Below, in pieces: positions 51,535-59,939 of a stretch of 64,000 nucleotides of DNA. Position numbers and translations under genes: made by a program. A model generated the notes under the pieces. It was not told the origin of the DNA. It saw only the letters and a program-made list of their open reading frames with translations, and made no database searches. The stretch covers positions 124,001 through 188,000 of the forward strand of contig DXFW01000020.1 in the NCBI GenBank assembly GCA_019114225.1. The letters are read 5' to 3'. Position 1 is the first letter of the stretch, and each line of letters begins with the position of its first letter. This stretch comes from Candidatus Allofournierella pullicola (lineage in GTDB: Bacteria; Bacillota; Clostridia; Oscillospirales; Ruminococcaceae).

Positions 51535-53499
51535 ATGGGATTTTTCAGCAAAAAAAAGAGCGAAGAAAAGCCGGAGCAGCCGGTCACTCTGTACGATCTG
51601 CACCAGGCGGCAAAAAAGGAGGCCGACCCGGCCAAAAGCGGAGCGCTCTATCTGAAACTGATCGAAAAGGCCGCCGCGGAGGACGACCAGACCTGGCTGC
51701 GGGTCGGCTTGTGCGAGCTGGCCTTTGGCGGCGGCGCTCAGCGGGACCTGGCCCGACTGCGCCTGCTGGCGGAAAAGCTCACCGATGAGGACGAGCGGGA
51801 CGAATTTTTGCGGGACCTGGATGAGCTGGAGCCCCGGGGCCTCGAGGCGGCGGGCGAGAGCAAAGAGCGTATGCGCGCCTTCCTGCTCGGGGCTGCGCTG
51901 GACGGCAGCAATGCCGCGGCCTGGCAGATCGCCAACTGCCTGGGCGCCGCCCACACCGACCAGGAACTGCTGAATGCCGTGAGTCTGGGCGGCCTGCGCG
52001 GCGACGAGCGGTGTGCGTTTTTCATGCAGGCGCGCGCCGCACAGATCGGAGGCGACGCCAGCCCCGAGGCCCAGCGCCAATATGAGTTTTGGGATGAACT
52101 GTACGACGCCATCGCCTATGGCGACCCGGAAGATCTGCCTCCCTTCGAGGAGCGGATGGCTGCCTGGCAGCAAGCCTGCGGCCAGGACAAAGCCGTCATC
52201 GAAGCCAAGCGGGCCGGGCTGCGGGAACTGCAGAAAAAGATGGCGGAAGCCGACGCCCGGGTGCGCGCCCTGGAAGGCCAGCCCGGCCGGGAAGAGGAAC
52301 TGCTGGTCGCTTTCTGCCAGTGGCTTGCCTGCCGTGACCGGGTGGGGCTGTATTTCAAAACGTGGATTCATTTTTTGGAGTGGCCGGGCAAACGGCCTTT
52401 CCTCCTGTTCAACTATCGGCCCGGCCAGGACCCGGACAGCTGGCACGAGCCGGAATGTGACCCCGAAATTTTGAAGCGGGTCGTTCTCGGGCAGGCTTTG
52501 GAACACGACGGGCATGACTACCCCAAAGCGGCGCAGCTTTACCGTGAGGCTGCCCGGCTGGGCAGCGGCGAAGCTTTGTACCGTCTGTGCGCCCTGAGCC
52601 AATACTGGGAGGCGGCCGGTGAAGGCCGCAGCGACGAAGAATGGACCGAAGAGATCCGGGCAGCCGGCTGGCCCATCGTTTCCGGCTGGCGGTATCCCCG
52701 CCTGCATTGCGACGATCCCTCCGGCCTGCTGCAGCTGGCCGGCCAGGCAGAGCCCGGCGCTGTGCACCATCTGGCCCGGGAGCTGAAGGCAAAGTGGCAA
52801 GGCGCGGCAAAGCGCGGCGATCCCGACGCGGACGAGCGCCGCCGTGAAGCGCTGCTGGTGGCCAGAGCCGAACTCGCCCTCACCCGAAAGAAAGCGCAAG
52901 AGGGCGACTGCGAAGCCTGCCTGCACCTGTTGGAGCTTTATCGCAGCACAAGGGACGACGGTCTGCTGAGCGAAGACCGGGAATTCCGCAAGACGCGGGA
53001 CAAGGAGCTTTCCCACTGGGTCGGGCAGCTTTTTGTGCGGCGCTGCTCTCTGGTCTACTATATGGTGGCCCAGTTCCCGGATCTGTTCGGCACAGACGAA
53101 GAAGGCGGCCTGAAAGCGGCGCAGGCGGCGGAGGCCGCGGGTCTCACCGGCGCGATGGACGCGTACGAGCGGTGGTGCCGGGATCAGCGCATTCTGCGCG
53201 AAAGCACCCGCCAGAAGCGGGAACTTCAGCGTCAGGAGGCCCGCCGCCGCACCGCGGCCCGGGACGCTCTGGAGGCGGAGATGGACGCCTACCGCGATCA
53301 GCTGGACTGGGCAGAACGGGGCATTTCCGCCGCGCTGGGCGGCTCTGCCGTGACGCGGCAGGAGGCGTTCTTCATGGGCGAGAGCAGCACCAGCCAGTAC
53401 GCCCGGGAAGCGTTCATCCGGGACGAACTGGAGGCAAAACACCGCAAGGAGCTGGAAAACGAATACGCCGGCGATTTTTCGGATGGCGAAGAGGATTGA
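51535..53499 (+). CDS. Large cytoplasmic helical (TPR/Sel1-like) protein of unknown function
   Basis: A 654-residue hydrophilic protein, no signal peptide or membrane helix. Repeated helical pairs with Sel1/TPR character occur (KSGALYLKLIEKAAAEDD, DYPKAAQLYREAARLGSGEA, EEGGLKAAQAAEAAGLTGAM). The C-terminal 100 residues are a charged coiled coil (RQKRELQRQEARRRTAARDA). This suggests a protein-binding scaffold. No partner gene is adjacent; it has its own promoter and terminator. ATG 51535 follows AAAAGGAG. Confidence 0.75.
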   Translation: MGFFSKKKSEEKPEQPVTLYDLHQAAKKEADPAKSGALYLKLIEKAAAEDDQTWLRVGLCELAFGGGAQRDLARLRLLAEKLTDEDERDEFLRDLDELEPRGLEAAGESKERMRAFLLGAALDGSNAAAWQIANCLGAAHTDQELLNAVSLGGLRGDERCAFFMQARAAQIGGDASPEAQRQYEFWDELYDAIAYGDPEDLPPFEERMAAWQQACGQDKAVIEAKRAGLRELQKKMAEADARVRALEGQPGREEELLVAFCQWLACRDRVGLYFKTWIHFLEWPGKRPFLLFNYRPGQDPDSWHEPECDPEILKRVVLGQALEHDGHDYPKAAQLYREAARLGSGEALYRLCALSQYWEAAGEGRSDEEWTEEIRAAGWPIVSGWRYPRLHCDDPSGLLQLAGQAEPGAVHHLARELKAKWQGAAKRGDPDADERRREALLVARAELALTRKKAQEGDCEACLHLLELYRSTRDDGLLSEDREFRKTRDKELSHWVGQLFVRRCSLVYYMVAQFPDLFGTDEEGGLKAAQAAEAAGLTGAMDAYERWCRDQRILRESTRQKRELQRQEARRRTAARDALEAEMDAYRDQLDWAERGISAALGGSAVTRQEAFFMGESSTSQYAREAFIRDELEAKHRKELENEYAGDFSDGEED

Positions 53500-53533
53500 A
53501 AAAAGGGTGCTGCGCACACGCAGCACCCTTTTT
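53499..53533 (+). terminator. Terminator after the solenoid gene, duplicated near tRNA-Trp
   Basis: GGGTGCTGC pairs with GCAGCACCC (53505-53528), flanked by A5 and T5. A near copy lies at 53736-53766. Confidence 0.9.
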
Positions 53534-53534
53534 G

Positions 53535-53556
53535 TTTGGCAGGGGCAGAAGGATTC
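53535..53556 (-). repeat. 22-bp copy of the tRNA-Trp 3' end (tRNA remnant or att-like repeat)
   Basis: These 22 bp are identical to 53768-53789, which cover the CCA end, acceptor 3' strand and half of the T-arm of tRNA-Trp. The match stops at the T-loop. No intact tRNA is upstream of this copy. Confidence 0.8.
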
Positions 53557-53588
53557 TCAGCCGCTCGCGCGGCCCCTCTTGCGGTGTC

Positions 53589-53627
53589 CAAAATTCCCCG
53601 GCGGCTCAACTGCCGCCGGGAATTTTG
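53589..53627. repeat. Inverted repeat between the two tRNA-Trp 3' ends
   Basis: CAAAATTCCC and GGCGGC pair with GCCGCC and GGGAATTTTG with one bulged base and a short loop. There is no T-run in either direction. It lies in a 230-bp gene-free stretch that is otherwise without features. Confidence 0.65.
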
Positions 53628-53735
53628 ACCGCTGCGCCACCCGCGCCTTCGCTGCATCCTCCACCGTCGGCGCTCGGCGCGGGTGCCCGGCACGCTCCGC
53701 GTGCCTCGGGTCAATAATCTTCGCGTTTGCCAAAG

Positions 53736-53766
53736 AAAAAAGGTGCTGCACACGCAGCACCTTTTT
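53736..53766 (-). terminator. Terminator of tRNA-Trp
   Basis: GGTGCTGC pairs with GCAGCACC (53742-53761), 4-nt loop, followed on the minus strand by TTTTTTCTTT. Confidence 0.9.
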
Positions 53767-53769
53767 CTT

Positions 53770-53845
53770 TGGCAGGGGCAGAAGGATTCGAACCCTCGGC
53801 ACGCGGTTTTGGAGACCGCTGCTCTACCAGCTGAGCTATACCCCT
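53770..53845 (-). tRNA. tRNA-Trp (anticodon CCA)
   Basis: Acceptor AGGGGTA with TGCCCCT, D-arm GCTCAGCTGGTAGAGC, anticodon loop CTCCAAA with CCA, T-loop GGTTCGAATCC, discriminator G and encoded CCA. Confidence 0.95.
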
Positions 53846-53864
53846 ATGTTCTGAGCACCTCATT

Positions 53865-53893
53865 ACTATACAAAAAAACGCGCAGAAAGTCAA
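53865..53893 (-). promoter_or_regulatory. tRNA-Trp promoter
   Basis: Minus strand: -35 TTGACT (53888-53893), 17-bp spacer, -10 TATAGT (53865-53870). Confidence 0.85.
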
Positions 53894-53950
53894 GCCCCTG
53901 ACGCTCAATCGGCGCTTCTTTTTTTCTTACTCATTTTTTGAAAAAAAGTG

Positions 53951-53979
53951 TTGACATTCAGCCCTTCGTTGGATATAAT
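53951..53979 (+). promoter_or_regulatory. Consensus promoter of tRNA-Asp/tRNA-Thr
   Basis: -35 TTGACA (53951-53956), 17-bp spacer, -10 TATAAT (53974-53979), with an A-rich stretch upstream. Confidence 0.95.
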
Positions 53980-54003
53980 AAAACACGTCGCCAATCGCGA
54001 TGT

Positions 54004-54080
54004 GGCCCGGTAGTTCAGTCGGTTAGAACGCTAGCCTGTCACGCTAGAGGTCGTGAGTTCGAGCCTCATCCGGGTCGCCA
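54004..54080 (+). tRNA. tRNA-Asp (anticodon GTC)
   Basis: Acceptor GGCCCGG with CCGGGTC, anticodon loop CTGTCAC with GTC, T-loop GTTCGAGCC, discriminator G, encoded CCA. Three bases before tRNA-Thr. Confidence 0.95.
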
Positions 54081-54083
54081 TTT

Positions 54084-54159
54084 GCTGTTATAGCTCAGTC
54101 GGCAGAGCACATCCTTGGTAAGGATGAGGTCGTGCGTTCGAATCGCATTAACAGCTCCA
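54084..54159 (+). tRNA. tRNA-Thr (anticodon GGT)
   Basis: Acceptor GCTGTTA with TAACAGC, D-arm GCTCAGTCGGCAGAGC, anticodon loop TTGGTAA with GGT, T-loop GTTCGAATC, encoded CCA. Its 3' end faces the prophage. Confidence 0.95.
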
Positions 54160-54161
54160 AA

Positions 54162-54197
54162 GAAAGCCCCTTGGACCAACCGGTCCAAGGGGCTTTC
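54162..54197 (+). terminator. First hairpin after tRNA-Thr
   Basis: A 16-bp perfect stem, GAAAGCCCCTTGGACC with its complement, 4-nt loop. The T content after it is low (GCTTTG), so termination may rely on the next hairpin. Confidence 0.65.
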
Positions 54198-54202
54198 GCT
54201 TT

Positions 54203-54237
54203 GCGTGCCGGGCCTGCGGGTCCGGCACGCCGTTTTA
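54203..54237 (+). terminator. Second terminator after tRNA-Thr
   Basis: GCGTGCCGG pairs with CCGGCACGC (54203-54230), followed by CGTTTTATC on the plus strand. Confidence 0.7.
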
Positions 54238-54247
54238 TCCGCAGCCG

Positions 54248-55249
54248 TCAGGTGCGGTTCAGCAGGATATCCTTGAGCCAGCCGTTGGCCTCCGATTTGG
54301 TGAAGAGCTTGTTGCCCACGCCCTCCACCACATACTGGGCCGCCGCGGCGTTGGCCGCCTGCATGGCGTCGGCGTCGCTGCCACCGGCATTTTTCGCGTT
54401 CTGCCAGGCGCTGCGCCACACCTGCTCCAGCAGTTCGCTCTGCTGCACCGACTTGGACTGCTGGGTGTTGGAAGCGCTGATGGTGCTCTGGCTTGCTTTT
54501 CTGGCGGCGGAGGCCATCTCGCTCTGAAGCTTGGCCATCTGCTCCAGATACTGGCTGCTGATCTCGAACTGGCGGTCGTAATTCACGGTTGCCGCATCCG
54601 CGATGGCGTTGGCCAGGTTCTGTTCCAGCTGCATTTCGTAGGCAAGGCGGGTGGCCTGCGCGTCGGAAAGCTGATTGTTATACGCCTGCTGGGCCTGGTT
54701 TTTGCCCGCGTTCAGCTGTGCCAGCAGGTCGCCCAGGCTCTGGCCCCGGGCCACGTCGATCTCGTTGCGGCTGTTGCCGTAGTTGTTGTACACGCCCGCC
54801 AGGGTGCTCTCGGCCGCGCCGCCGCCGATCCCCTGGGCCGCCAGCTGCTGGGGCAGGCTTTTCAGGGTCATCATCTGGTTGATATACGCCTGCTGCAGCG
54901 CGTTGTCCGCGTTGAAGTTCACCCCCGCGGCACCGTGTTCATAGTCGCTCTGCAGCTGCCCCAGGGTGGAATTGTAGTTGTTTTTCAGCGCTTCGATCTG
55001 ACCGTTGTAGGCGGCGTTGAGGGCCGCCATGCTGCGCTCATAGGCTTGCTGGGCGGCGGCCCGCCGGGCCTGTTCCGCCGCGGCGGCAGCCGCCTGCTGC
55101 TGCGCATAAAGGTTTTGCAGCCAGGACAGGTCATAGGACGCGCCCGAGCCGGAACCGGAACCGCCCGTGGACGCGGAGCCCTGGGTCTTGTTCTGGTTTT
55201 TCCAGCCGGTGCCGTTGACCGGGCCGCCCGTTCCTTCCACAAATGCCAT
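54248..55249 (-). CDS. Ala/Gln-rich coiled-coil phage protein, possible virion or ejection protein
   Basis: A 333-residue protein. After a Gly/Ser-rich N-terminus come long Ala/Gln-rich helices (QQQAAAAAAEQARRAAAQQA) and a central part with SLPQQLAAQGIGGGAAES. It ends VVEGVGNKLFTKSEANGWLK. Composition resembles internal virion or pilot proteins of short-tailed phages, but it lies after the holin rather than among the structural genes. Function is not established. Confidence 0.6.
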   Translation of the reverse strand: MAFVEGTGGPVNGTGWKNQNKTQGSASTGGSGSGSGASYDLSWLQNLYAQQQAAAAAAEQARRAAAQQAYERSMAALNAAYNGQIEALKNNYNSTLGQLQSDYEHGAAGVNFNADNALQQAYINQMMTLKSLPQQLAAQGIGGGAAESTLAGVYNNYGNSRNEIDVARGQSLGDLLAQLNAGKNQAQQAYNNQLSDAQATRLAYEMQLEQNLANAIADAATVNYDRQFEISSQYLEQMAKLQSEMASAARKASQSTISASNTQQSKSVQQSELLEQVWRSAWQNAKNAGGSDADAMQAANAAAAQYVVEGVGNKLFTKSEANGWLKDILLNRT

Positions 55250-55269
55250 GTTTCACATCCTCCTTTTCT

Positions 55270-55731
55270 TCACCCTTCGCCCGCGGCGTCTTCCACTGTG
55301 TCCTTGGCATTGGCCAGAATGCGGATCAAAAACTCCGGCACCGGCGCGCCCATGGCGGCGGCATTCTCCAGAATGCTGCCCAGCTCGGTGAGGATATACC
55401 ACACCAGCACCATCGGCAACAGCAGAACGGTGTATTCCACCGGCAGCCCCGGCACCTTGGCGGCCACCGTGCCCAGCACCGCGTCCGCCAGCGCCGCCAC
55501 AATGACCACCACGATCATGCCCGCCTTGTGCCAAATGCCGCTGCGGGCCCTGGCGCTGGACCACCGGCCAGCCTGCATGGCCGCCGAAGAGCCGCTCAGC
55601 CAATCCACCGCCATGCACGCCACCCAGGCCAGCACCAGCCAGCCCAGCCAGCCGAACGCAGCGCCAAAGGCGCCGAACACGCCCACGATGGCCGCCTTGA
55701 CCGCCAAGAAAATGTTGTCGCTGTTGTTCAT
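55270..55731 (-). CDS. Phage holin
   Basis: A 153-residue membrane protein with three or four hydrophobic helices (for example VGVFGAFGAAFGWLGWLVLA and VLLLPMVLVWYILTELGSI) and the DWLSGSSAAMQAGRWSSARA loop seen in phage holin family 4 (Cph1/toxin-secretion holins). It forms membrane lesions that release the endolysin. ATG 55731 follows AAAGGAGG. Directly downstream of the endolysin gene. Confidence 0.85.
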   Translation of the reverse strand: MNNSDNIFLAVKAAIVGVFGAFGAAFGWLGWLVLAWVACMAVDWLSGSSAAMQAGRWSSARARSGIWHKAGMIVVVIVAALADAVLGTVAAKVPGLPVEYTVLLLPMVLVWYILTELGSILENAAAMGAPVPEFLIRILANAKDTVEDAAGEG

Positions 55732-55745
55732 GGATGTTCCTCCTT

Positions 55746-56816
55746 TCATCCTGCCAGCACGCCTGCCGCGGCGCTCAGTTTTCCGGCCAGGTCGGCCAGC
55801 TGCCCGCCCTGGGCTGTCTGGGCTTTTTCAATGCGCTCCAGCGCAGCCATCACTGCGGGAAGGTCCGCGACGGGCGGTTTTGGCGTTTTGTCGTCCCCGC
55901 CCTCTTCCGGCGCGGCGCAGTCCTCGCAGCCCAAGCCCAGGGCCAGGGCCTTGTTGCTGACCGCTGCCCGGCCGGCGGCAGACATGGGGCCCACGATGAG
56001 ATAGTCTCCCTCATCCTCCGTCGGAATGCACAGGCTCTCGGCCAGCGTGCGGATGGAGGCCCGGTCTCCGGTGGAAACAGGGCCTATCTTCAGTGTGTCG
56101 GATACAAACACAGGCAGTTCCTCCTCCTTTTCGCCGGGCTGAAAGTAGATCCAGTCCCGGTCCACATTGACGCTGCCCACGCCGTAAACGGCCCCGTAGC
56201 CGATCCGCCCGAACTGCCAGCCGCAGAGTTTGCGGCCCAGGCTGCAGGTGTACTTTCCCCAGGCTGTGTCCACATTCTCGATGGCAGCACAGCTGTCAAA
56301 ATCCGGGTCATTGGGGTCGGCGTAGTAGTAGGCCAGCCACAGCGGGCAGTCCAGTTCTTGCGTCACCAGCCGCCCTTTTGCCCAGCTGGCGGAACAATAA
56401 ACACAGGGGGCATACCCCGCGGCCCGCAGCCGGGCGGCCGCCTCGTTGAGCAGCGCTGTGTTCTCACCAGGGGCCAGGGCCATGGTCTGCCCCGCTTCCA
56501 GTTCCTGATCCAGCGCCACCCAGCTGGTGACGCCCTTGTCCTTCAGGCTCTCCAGCAGCGCGTCGATATGCCGGTGCAGCAGCGAACGGGCCGTCGCCAC
56601 GCTGCCCCCGTTTTTATTGTAGTAGTGATGGGTCAGAAAGATGTACGCTCCGGTGCGCAGGCCCGCCGCCCGGCAGTCGGCGGCAAACCGACCGAAGCAC
56701 GGATCCGCGGTGCCGCCATAGGCCGCCCGCAGAATGACGGTGGAGATCCCGGCCGCCTGCGCAGCGGCCGGGGCAAAGGTGCTCTGGTGTTTTGAGATGT
56801 CCAGTGCTTTTTGCAT
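55746..56816 (-). CDS. GH25-type lysozyme endolysin
   Basis: A 356-residue protein. The N-terminal 190 residues are a GH25/GH-like TIM barrel: start QKALDISKHQ with a catalytic-type Asp, ILRAAYGG, GAYIFLTHHYY and VALDQELEAG. A C-terminal region (about 210-356) with repeated helical motifs may bind the wall. It cleaves peptidoglycan for host lysis. ATG 56816 is chosen because AAAGGAG lies 12 nt upstream; ATG 56849, overlapping the fibre stop, is possible. Confidence 0.85.
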   Translation of the reverse strand: MQKALDISKHQSTFAPAAAQAAGISTVILRAAYGGTADPCFGRFAADCRAAGLRTGAYIFLTHHYYNKNGGSVATARSLLHRHIDALLESLKDKGVTSWVALDQELEAGQTMALAPGENTALLNEAAARLRAAGYAPCVYCSASWAKGRLVTQELDCPLWLAYYYADPNDPDFDSCAAIENVDTAWGKYTCSLGRKLCGWQFGRIGYGAVYGVGSVNVDRDWIYFQPGEKEEELPVFVSDTLKIGPVSTGDRASIRTLAESLCIPTEDEGDYLIVGPMSAAGRAAVSNKALALGLGCEDCAAPEEGGDDKTPKPPVADLPAVMAALERIEKAQTAQGGQLADLAGKLSAAAGVLAG

Positions 56817-56845
56817 GATGAGAGCACACTCCTTTCCATATGCCA

Positions 56846-58054
56846 TCATCCGTTGATGGCAAACAATATGACAATGCCGCGCATGTTATTGTTTCCGTGA
56901 GGAACGCTCACCGAAACACTGTAGGTTTGGCCCTGCTCAAAACTGACCTGACCTTCCGGAATGCCAGAGGCCCCTCCGCCGGTGTTGTTTGCAAAGGGCA
57001 GCTTTGTCACAAACGCAGAAAAATCGCGCTCTACCGTGATGGTCGTTCCTTTGACACTTATGGGAGAGTCCTCGGTCACATTGTTTGTTTGGATGGGCGC
57101 ATTTGAATTGTCATAGAGCCGCAGCCACAGGCACGCCAAACTGTTTTCCTTGCAGCTGGGCAGCAGGCTGCCGGTCACCTTTGCGATGGTCACGCCCGTA
57201 CGGATGTTTTCGGGGATGAGCCGTTCCTTGTCCCCGGCGGTCAGCCCATCCCCGCCCTCAAAATTTATCGTCTCGCCGTCGAGGACGAAGGTCAGCCACC
57301 TGCCGTTCCAGGGGCTGCCTGCCATGACCGGGGCCGCCTCCTCGGTGCCCATCCAGGCCGTCGCGGGCACGCCGTTCACGGTGAAGGTGTCGCCCTTCTC
57401 AACGTCCGCGGTCATCCGCACGCGGCCGTTGGAGCCCGTGCCTGCAAAGTCGTGCACCGAACCGCTTTTGGTGTGGGTGTAGACCTTCACCCCGTCGTCG
57501 GCGGCAAGCGCCGTGTCCGCGGTGAGCGCCCGGTCCACCGCGCCCGCCTCGCCTTTTGCGGCATACACCGCTTTTTCCATGTGGCCTGCGCCCGACACCG
57601 CCTCCCGGATGGCAGCGAACACATCCCGCTTTTCGCCGGCGGGGTCGTAGATCGCCCGGGCCATGTCGCCTGCGCCGATCTCCACCACCCGCTGGCCGAT
57701 GGCCGCCTCCGTCTCTTCCTTTGTATAAGCCCCGGTCTGCGCCGCGGTAACGGCGTGGGGGTTGTCGGTGCGCTTGTGGTGCGCCTCGCTTTTTTGCAGC
57801 GCGGCCTCAAGCACCCCCTGCACCGTGGCCGGGGTACCCTCCGGCAGGCTGCCGGGCACGCTGGCCCCAAGGGCCGAGGCCGCATTTTCCGCCTCCAGCT
57901 GTTCCGCCAGCCGGTTGAAGGCCGGCACGATCACCTCCCGGGGCAGCTCATCCAGAATGCGCTGCATTTCGGCGGTGTCCACACCGGGGGTGTCGGGGCG
58001 GCCCAGGTTGCCCTTGCCCCGCATATCGCCGTCGGTGATACGCTCAAATGCCAT
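56846..58054 (-). CDS. Phage tail fibre or receptor-binding protein
   Basis: A 402-residue protein with an N-terminal helical part and the segment HHKRTDNPHAVTAAQTGAYT, a common linker in tail-fibre proteins. The C-terminal 150 residues are beta-rich and end with a Gly/Asn-rich tip (NNTGGGASGIPEG, PHGNNNMRG). It probably binds the host surface. It lies between the nozzle-like protein and the lysis genes. Confidence 0.82.
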   Translation of the reverse strand: MAFERITDGDMRGKGNLGRPDTPGVDTAEMQRILDELPREVIVPAFNRLAEQLEAENAASALGASVPGSLPEGTPATVQGVLEAALQKSEAHHKRTDNPHAVTAAQTGAYTKEETEAAIGQRVVEIGAGDMARAIYDPAGEKRDVFAAIREAVSGAGHMEKAVYAAKGEAGAVDRALTADTALAADDGVKVYTHTKSGSVHDFAGTGSNGRVRMTADVEKGDTFTVNGVPATAWMGTEEAAPVMAGSPWNGRWLTFVLDGETINFEGGDGLTAGDKERLIPENIRTGVTIAKVTGSLLPSCKENSLACLWLRLYDNSNAPIQTNNVTEDSPISVKGTTITVERDFSAFVTKLPFANNTGGGASGIPEGQVSFEQGQTYSVSVSVPHGNNNMRGIVILFAING

Positions 58055-58069
58055 TTTCCCTCTCCTTTC

Positions 58070-59938
58070 CTATCCCTTGTAGTTGCCGCTTTCAGAAAAC
58101 TCCAGCGCCCATGCCATCAGACCGAAGGGCTCGTTGAGCTCGGTGTTCTCAAAGCGGAAGCGTGCCTTGTCCACCCGCTTGATCCGCAGCTTGCCGTGAA
58201 GGGTCTTGGTCGTGCTGTCGTTGGAATAGGTGAACTTGGAGTAGCACCAGCGCCGGTAGCTGAGATACCGTGCTCTGCGCTCCTCCCTGCACACCAGCCG
58301 CCAGCTGCCCCGTTTCTGGGCCCACACCGACACGCTGGTGGCTGCCGCCGGCGTGAGCTGCACCGCAAAGCGGCAAAAGCTCTTGTTTTTATAGAACAGT
58401 TTGCCGCCCAGGTCCGGCGTTTCCCACACGGCGCGGATGGCCGCGCCGTCGTCGTTGTAGCTTTCGGGCAAAGTGGGGTCGGAATAAAAGCGGAACACCC
58501 CGCCCTTTCCGTCACCGAAAAACAGCTCGTCGCCGTCGGACCATATGCTCACCGCGGGCAGGTCGGTTCGGTAAAAGCAGGCGTACTGGCGGGTGCTGTA
58601 GGGCTCGCCGCTGCGCAGCCCCAGATCCTGCATGCCGTCCAGAATGTAGGCCTTGCCCCCCAGACACAGCCAGTAAAGGTCCCGGTGCACCGCCGCAGTG
58701 GCGGCTGCCAGCCCGGTTTCCCGGGTGAGCGCCCCGTTGAGGTAGTAGCTTCGGTTCTGGCTGTACCTCTCGCCGCTGATATCGCTGGGGGTGATGGCAT
58801 AGATCCCCAGCGCGGTGAGAAACACCGGTTCGGAGGCCAGATAGGCAAAGCTGCCCTTGGCCGCCGCGCCGGGCCCCTGCAGGGTGTTCACGATGGGAAA
58901 GGCGGGCTCGTCGTCCACCAGATCGCCCCGGCGCAGAATGACGTTGCGTTCGGTCTCGCCCGCGTCCTTGTGGGCGGCCAGGTAGTTGTCGATGACGGAA
59001 TAGCCCATCACCGCGCCCGCCCCGCTGCCCAGCACCGAGTAGCCGGTGTCCGGCCAGTAGGCGGCGTCGTTCTGGCCGCTGAACCAGTCGTAGTTGGGCA
59101 GGTCCGGGTTGCCGGAGAGAAACAGCCGGTCCGCCGCGCCGCCCACGCCGAACAGCGCGCCCACGTCGCATTTGTTGACGCGGTCGGCATAGCCCGTCAC
59201 CGTACGGGCGGCGGTGATCTCCACGTTGTCCTCGCCGGTGACGGGGCTTTTGCCGGGAGCTGTTTCAAAAGTAATCTGCCCCGCCTCCCGGTCCACCGTG
59301 AAATCCTCGCCCTCGGTCATTTCCTGCCACTCGCCGGTCTTTTCCAGCAGGCGCACGGTCACCGGGGTTTCGTCCAGGCCGGAAAAGCTCAAGGCGTAGA
59401 CGGTGTCCGCCTCGGTGCCCGCAAAACGCTCGGTGAACCGGGGCTGCAGAAGGTTCAGCGGCTCATACTGCACGCCGCCGCCCGCCGGGGGCCGCGCGAT
59501 GGTGAACAGCGGCACCTTGGCCAGATTGGCGGCGGGCTGCACCGTTTCGCCGTCGTAGACCAAAAGCTCCTTGCCGTCCGCAATGAACAGCCGCCCGTTC
59601 AAAAGCCAGCTGCGGCTGGCGGCGTCCGCCATGCCCTCGTACACCTTCCGGGGCTCGGCTTTCCAGTCGCGGCTGGTGCAAAAGAGCGACCCGCCCGCAT
59701 GCACCAGCGCCTCATTTTTGAAAAAGTGGCAGCCATGCACCGCACCGGAAAGGGTGGCAATGCGCTGGTAGCCCATGCACTTGCGCACCTTGCCGGGCAC
59801 GTCCCGGATCATGTTGTCGCCGCAGGGGCTCTGCTCCTTGGCCACGTTGCCGGGGTCGTTGGTCATATCCACGCCCAGCAGCCGGTCCACGCACAAAACG
59901 CTGCGGGACGGCTGGGCGGGCACTGCAAACCGGGCCAT
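58070..59938 (-). CDS. Large beta-rich phage tail protein, nozzle/hub-like
   Basis: A 622-residue protein beginning MARFAVPAQPSRSVLCVDRL. It is beta-rich with repeated blade-like segments containing Trp/Tyr (LLNGRLFIADGKELLVYDG, LFLSGNPDLPNYDWFSGQ, YWLCLGGKAYILDG). The size and position directly after the adaptor match tail nozzle (T7 gp12-like) proteins; similarity is structural inference. TGA of the adaptor lies 1 base before its ATG. Confidence 0.7.
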   Translation of the reverse strand: MARFAVPAQPSRSVLCVDRLLGVDMTNDPGNVAKEQSPCGDNMIRDVPGKVRKCMGYQRIATLSGAVHGCHFFKNEALVHAGGSLFCTSRDWKAEPRKVYEGMADAASRSWLLNGRLFIADGKELLVYDGETVQPAANLAKVPLFTIARPPAGGGVQYEPLNLLQPRFTERFAGTEADTVYALSFSGLDETPVTVRLLEKTGEWQEMTEGEDFTVDREAGQITFETAPGKSPVTGEDNVEITAARTVTGYADRVNKCDVGALFGVGGAADRLFLSGNPDLPNYDWFSGQNDAAYWPDTGYSVLGSGAGAVMGYSVIDNYLAAHKDAGETERNVILRRGDLVDDEPAFPIVNTLQGPGAAAKGSFAYLASEPVFLTALGIYAITPSDISGERYSQNRSYYLNGALTRETGLAAATAAVHRDLYWLCLGGKAYILDGMQDLGLRSGEPYSTRQYACFYRTDLPAVSIWSDGDELFFGDGKGGVFRFYSDPTLPESYNDDGAAIRAVWETPDLGGKLFYKNKSFCRFAVQLTPAAATSVSVWAQKRGSWRLVCREERRARYLSYRRWCYSKFTYSNDSTTKTLHGKLRIKRVDKARFRFENTELNEPFGLMAWALEFSESGNYKG

Positions 59939-59939
59939 C

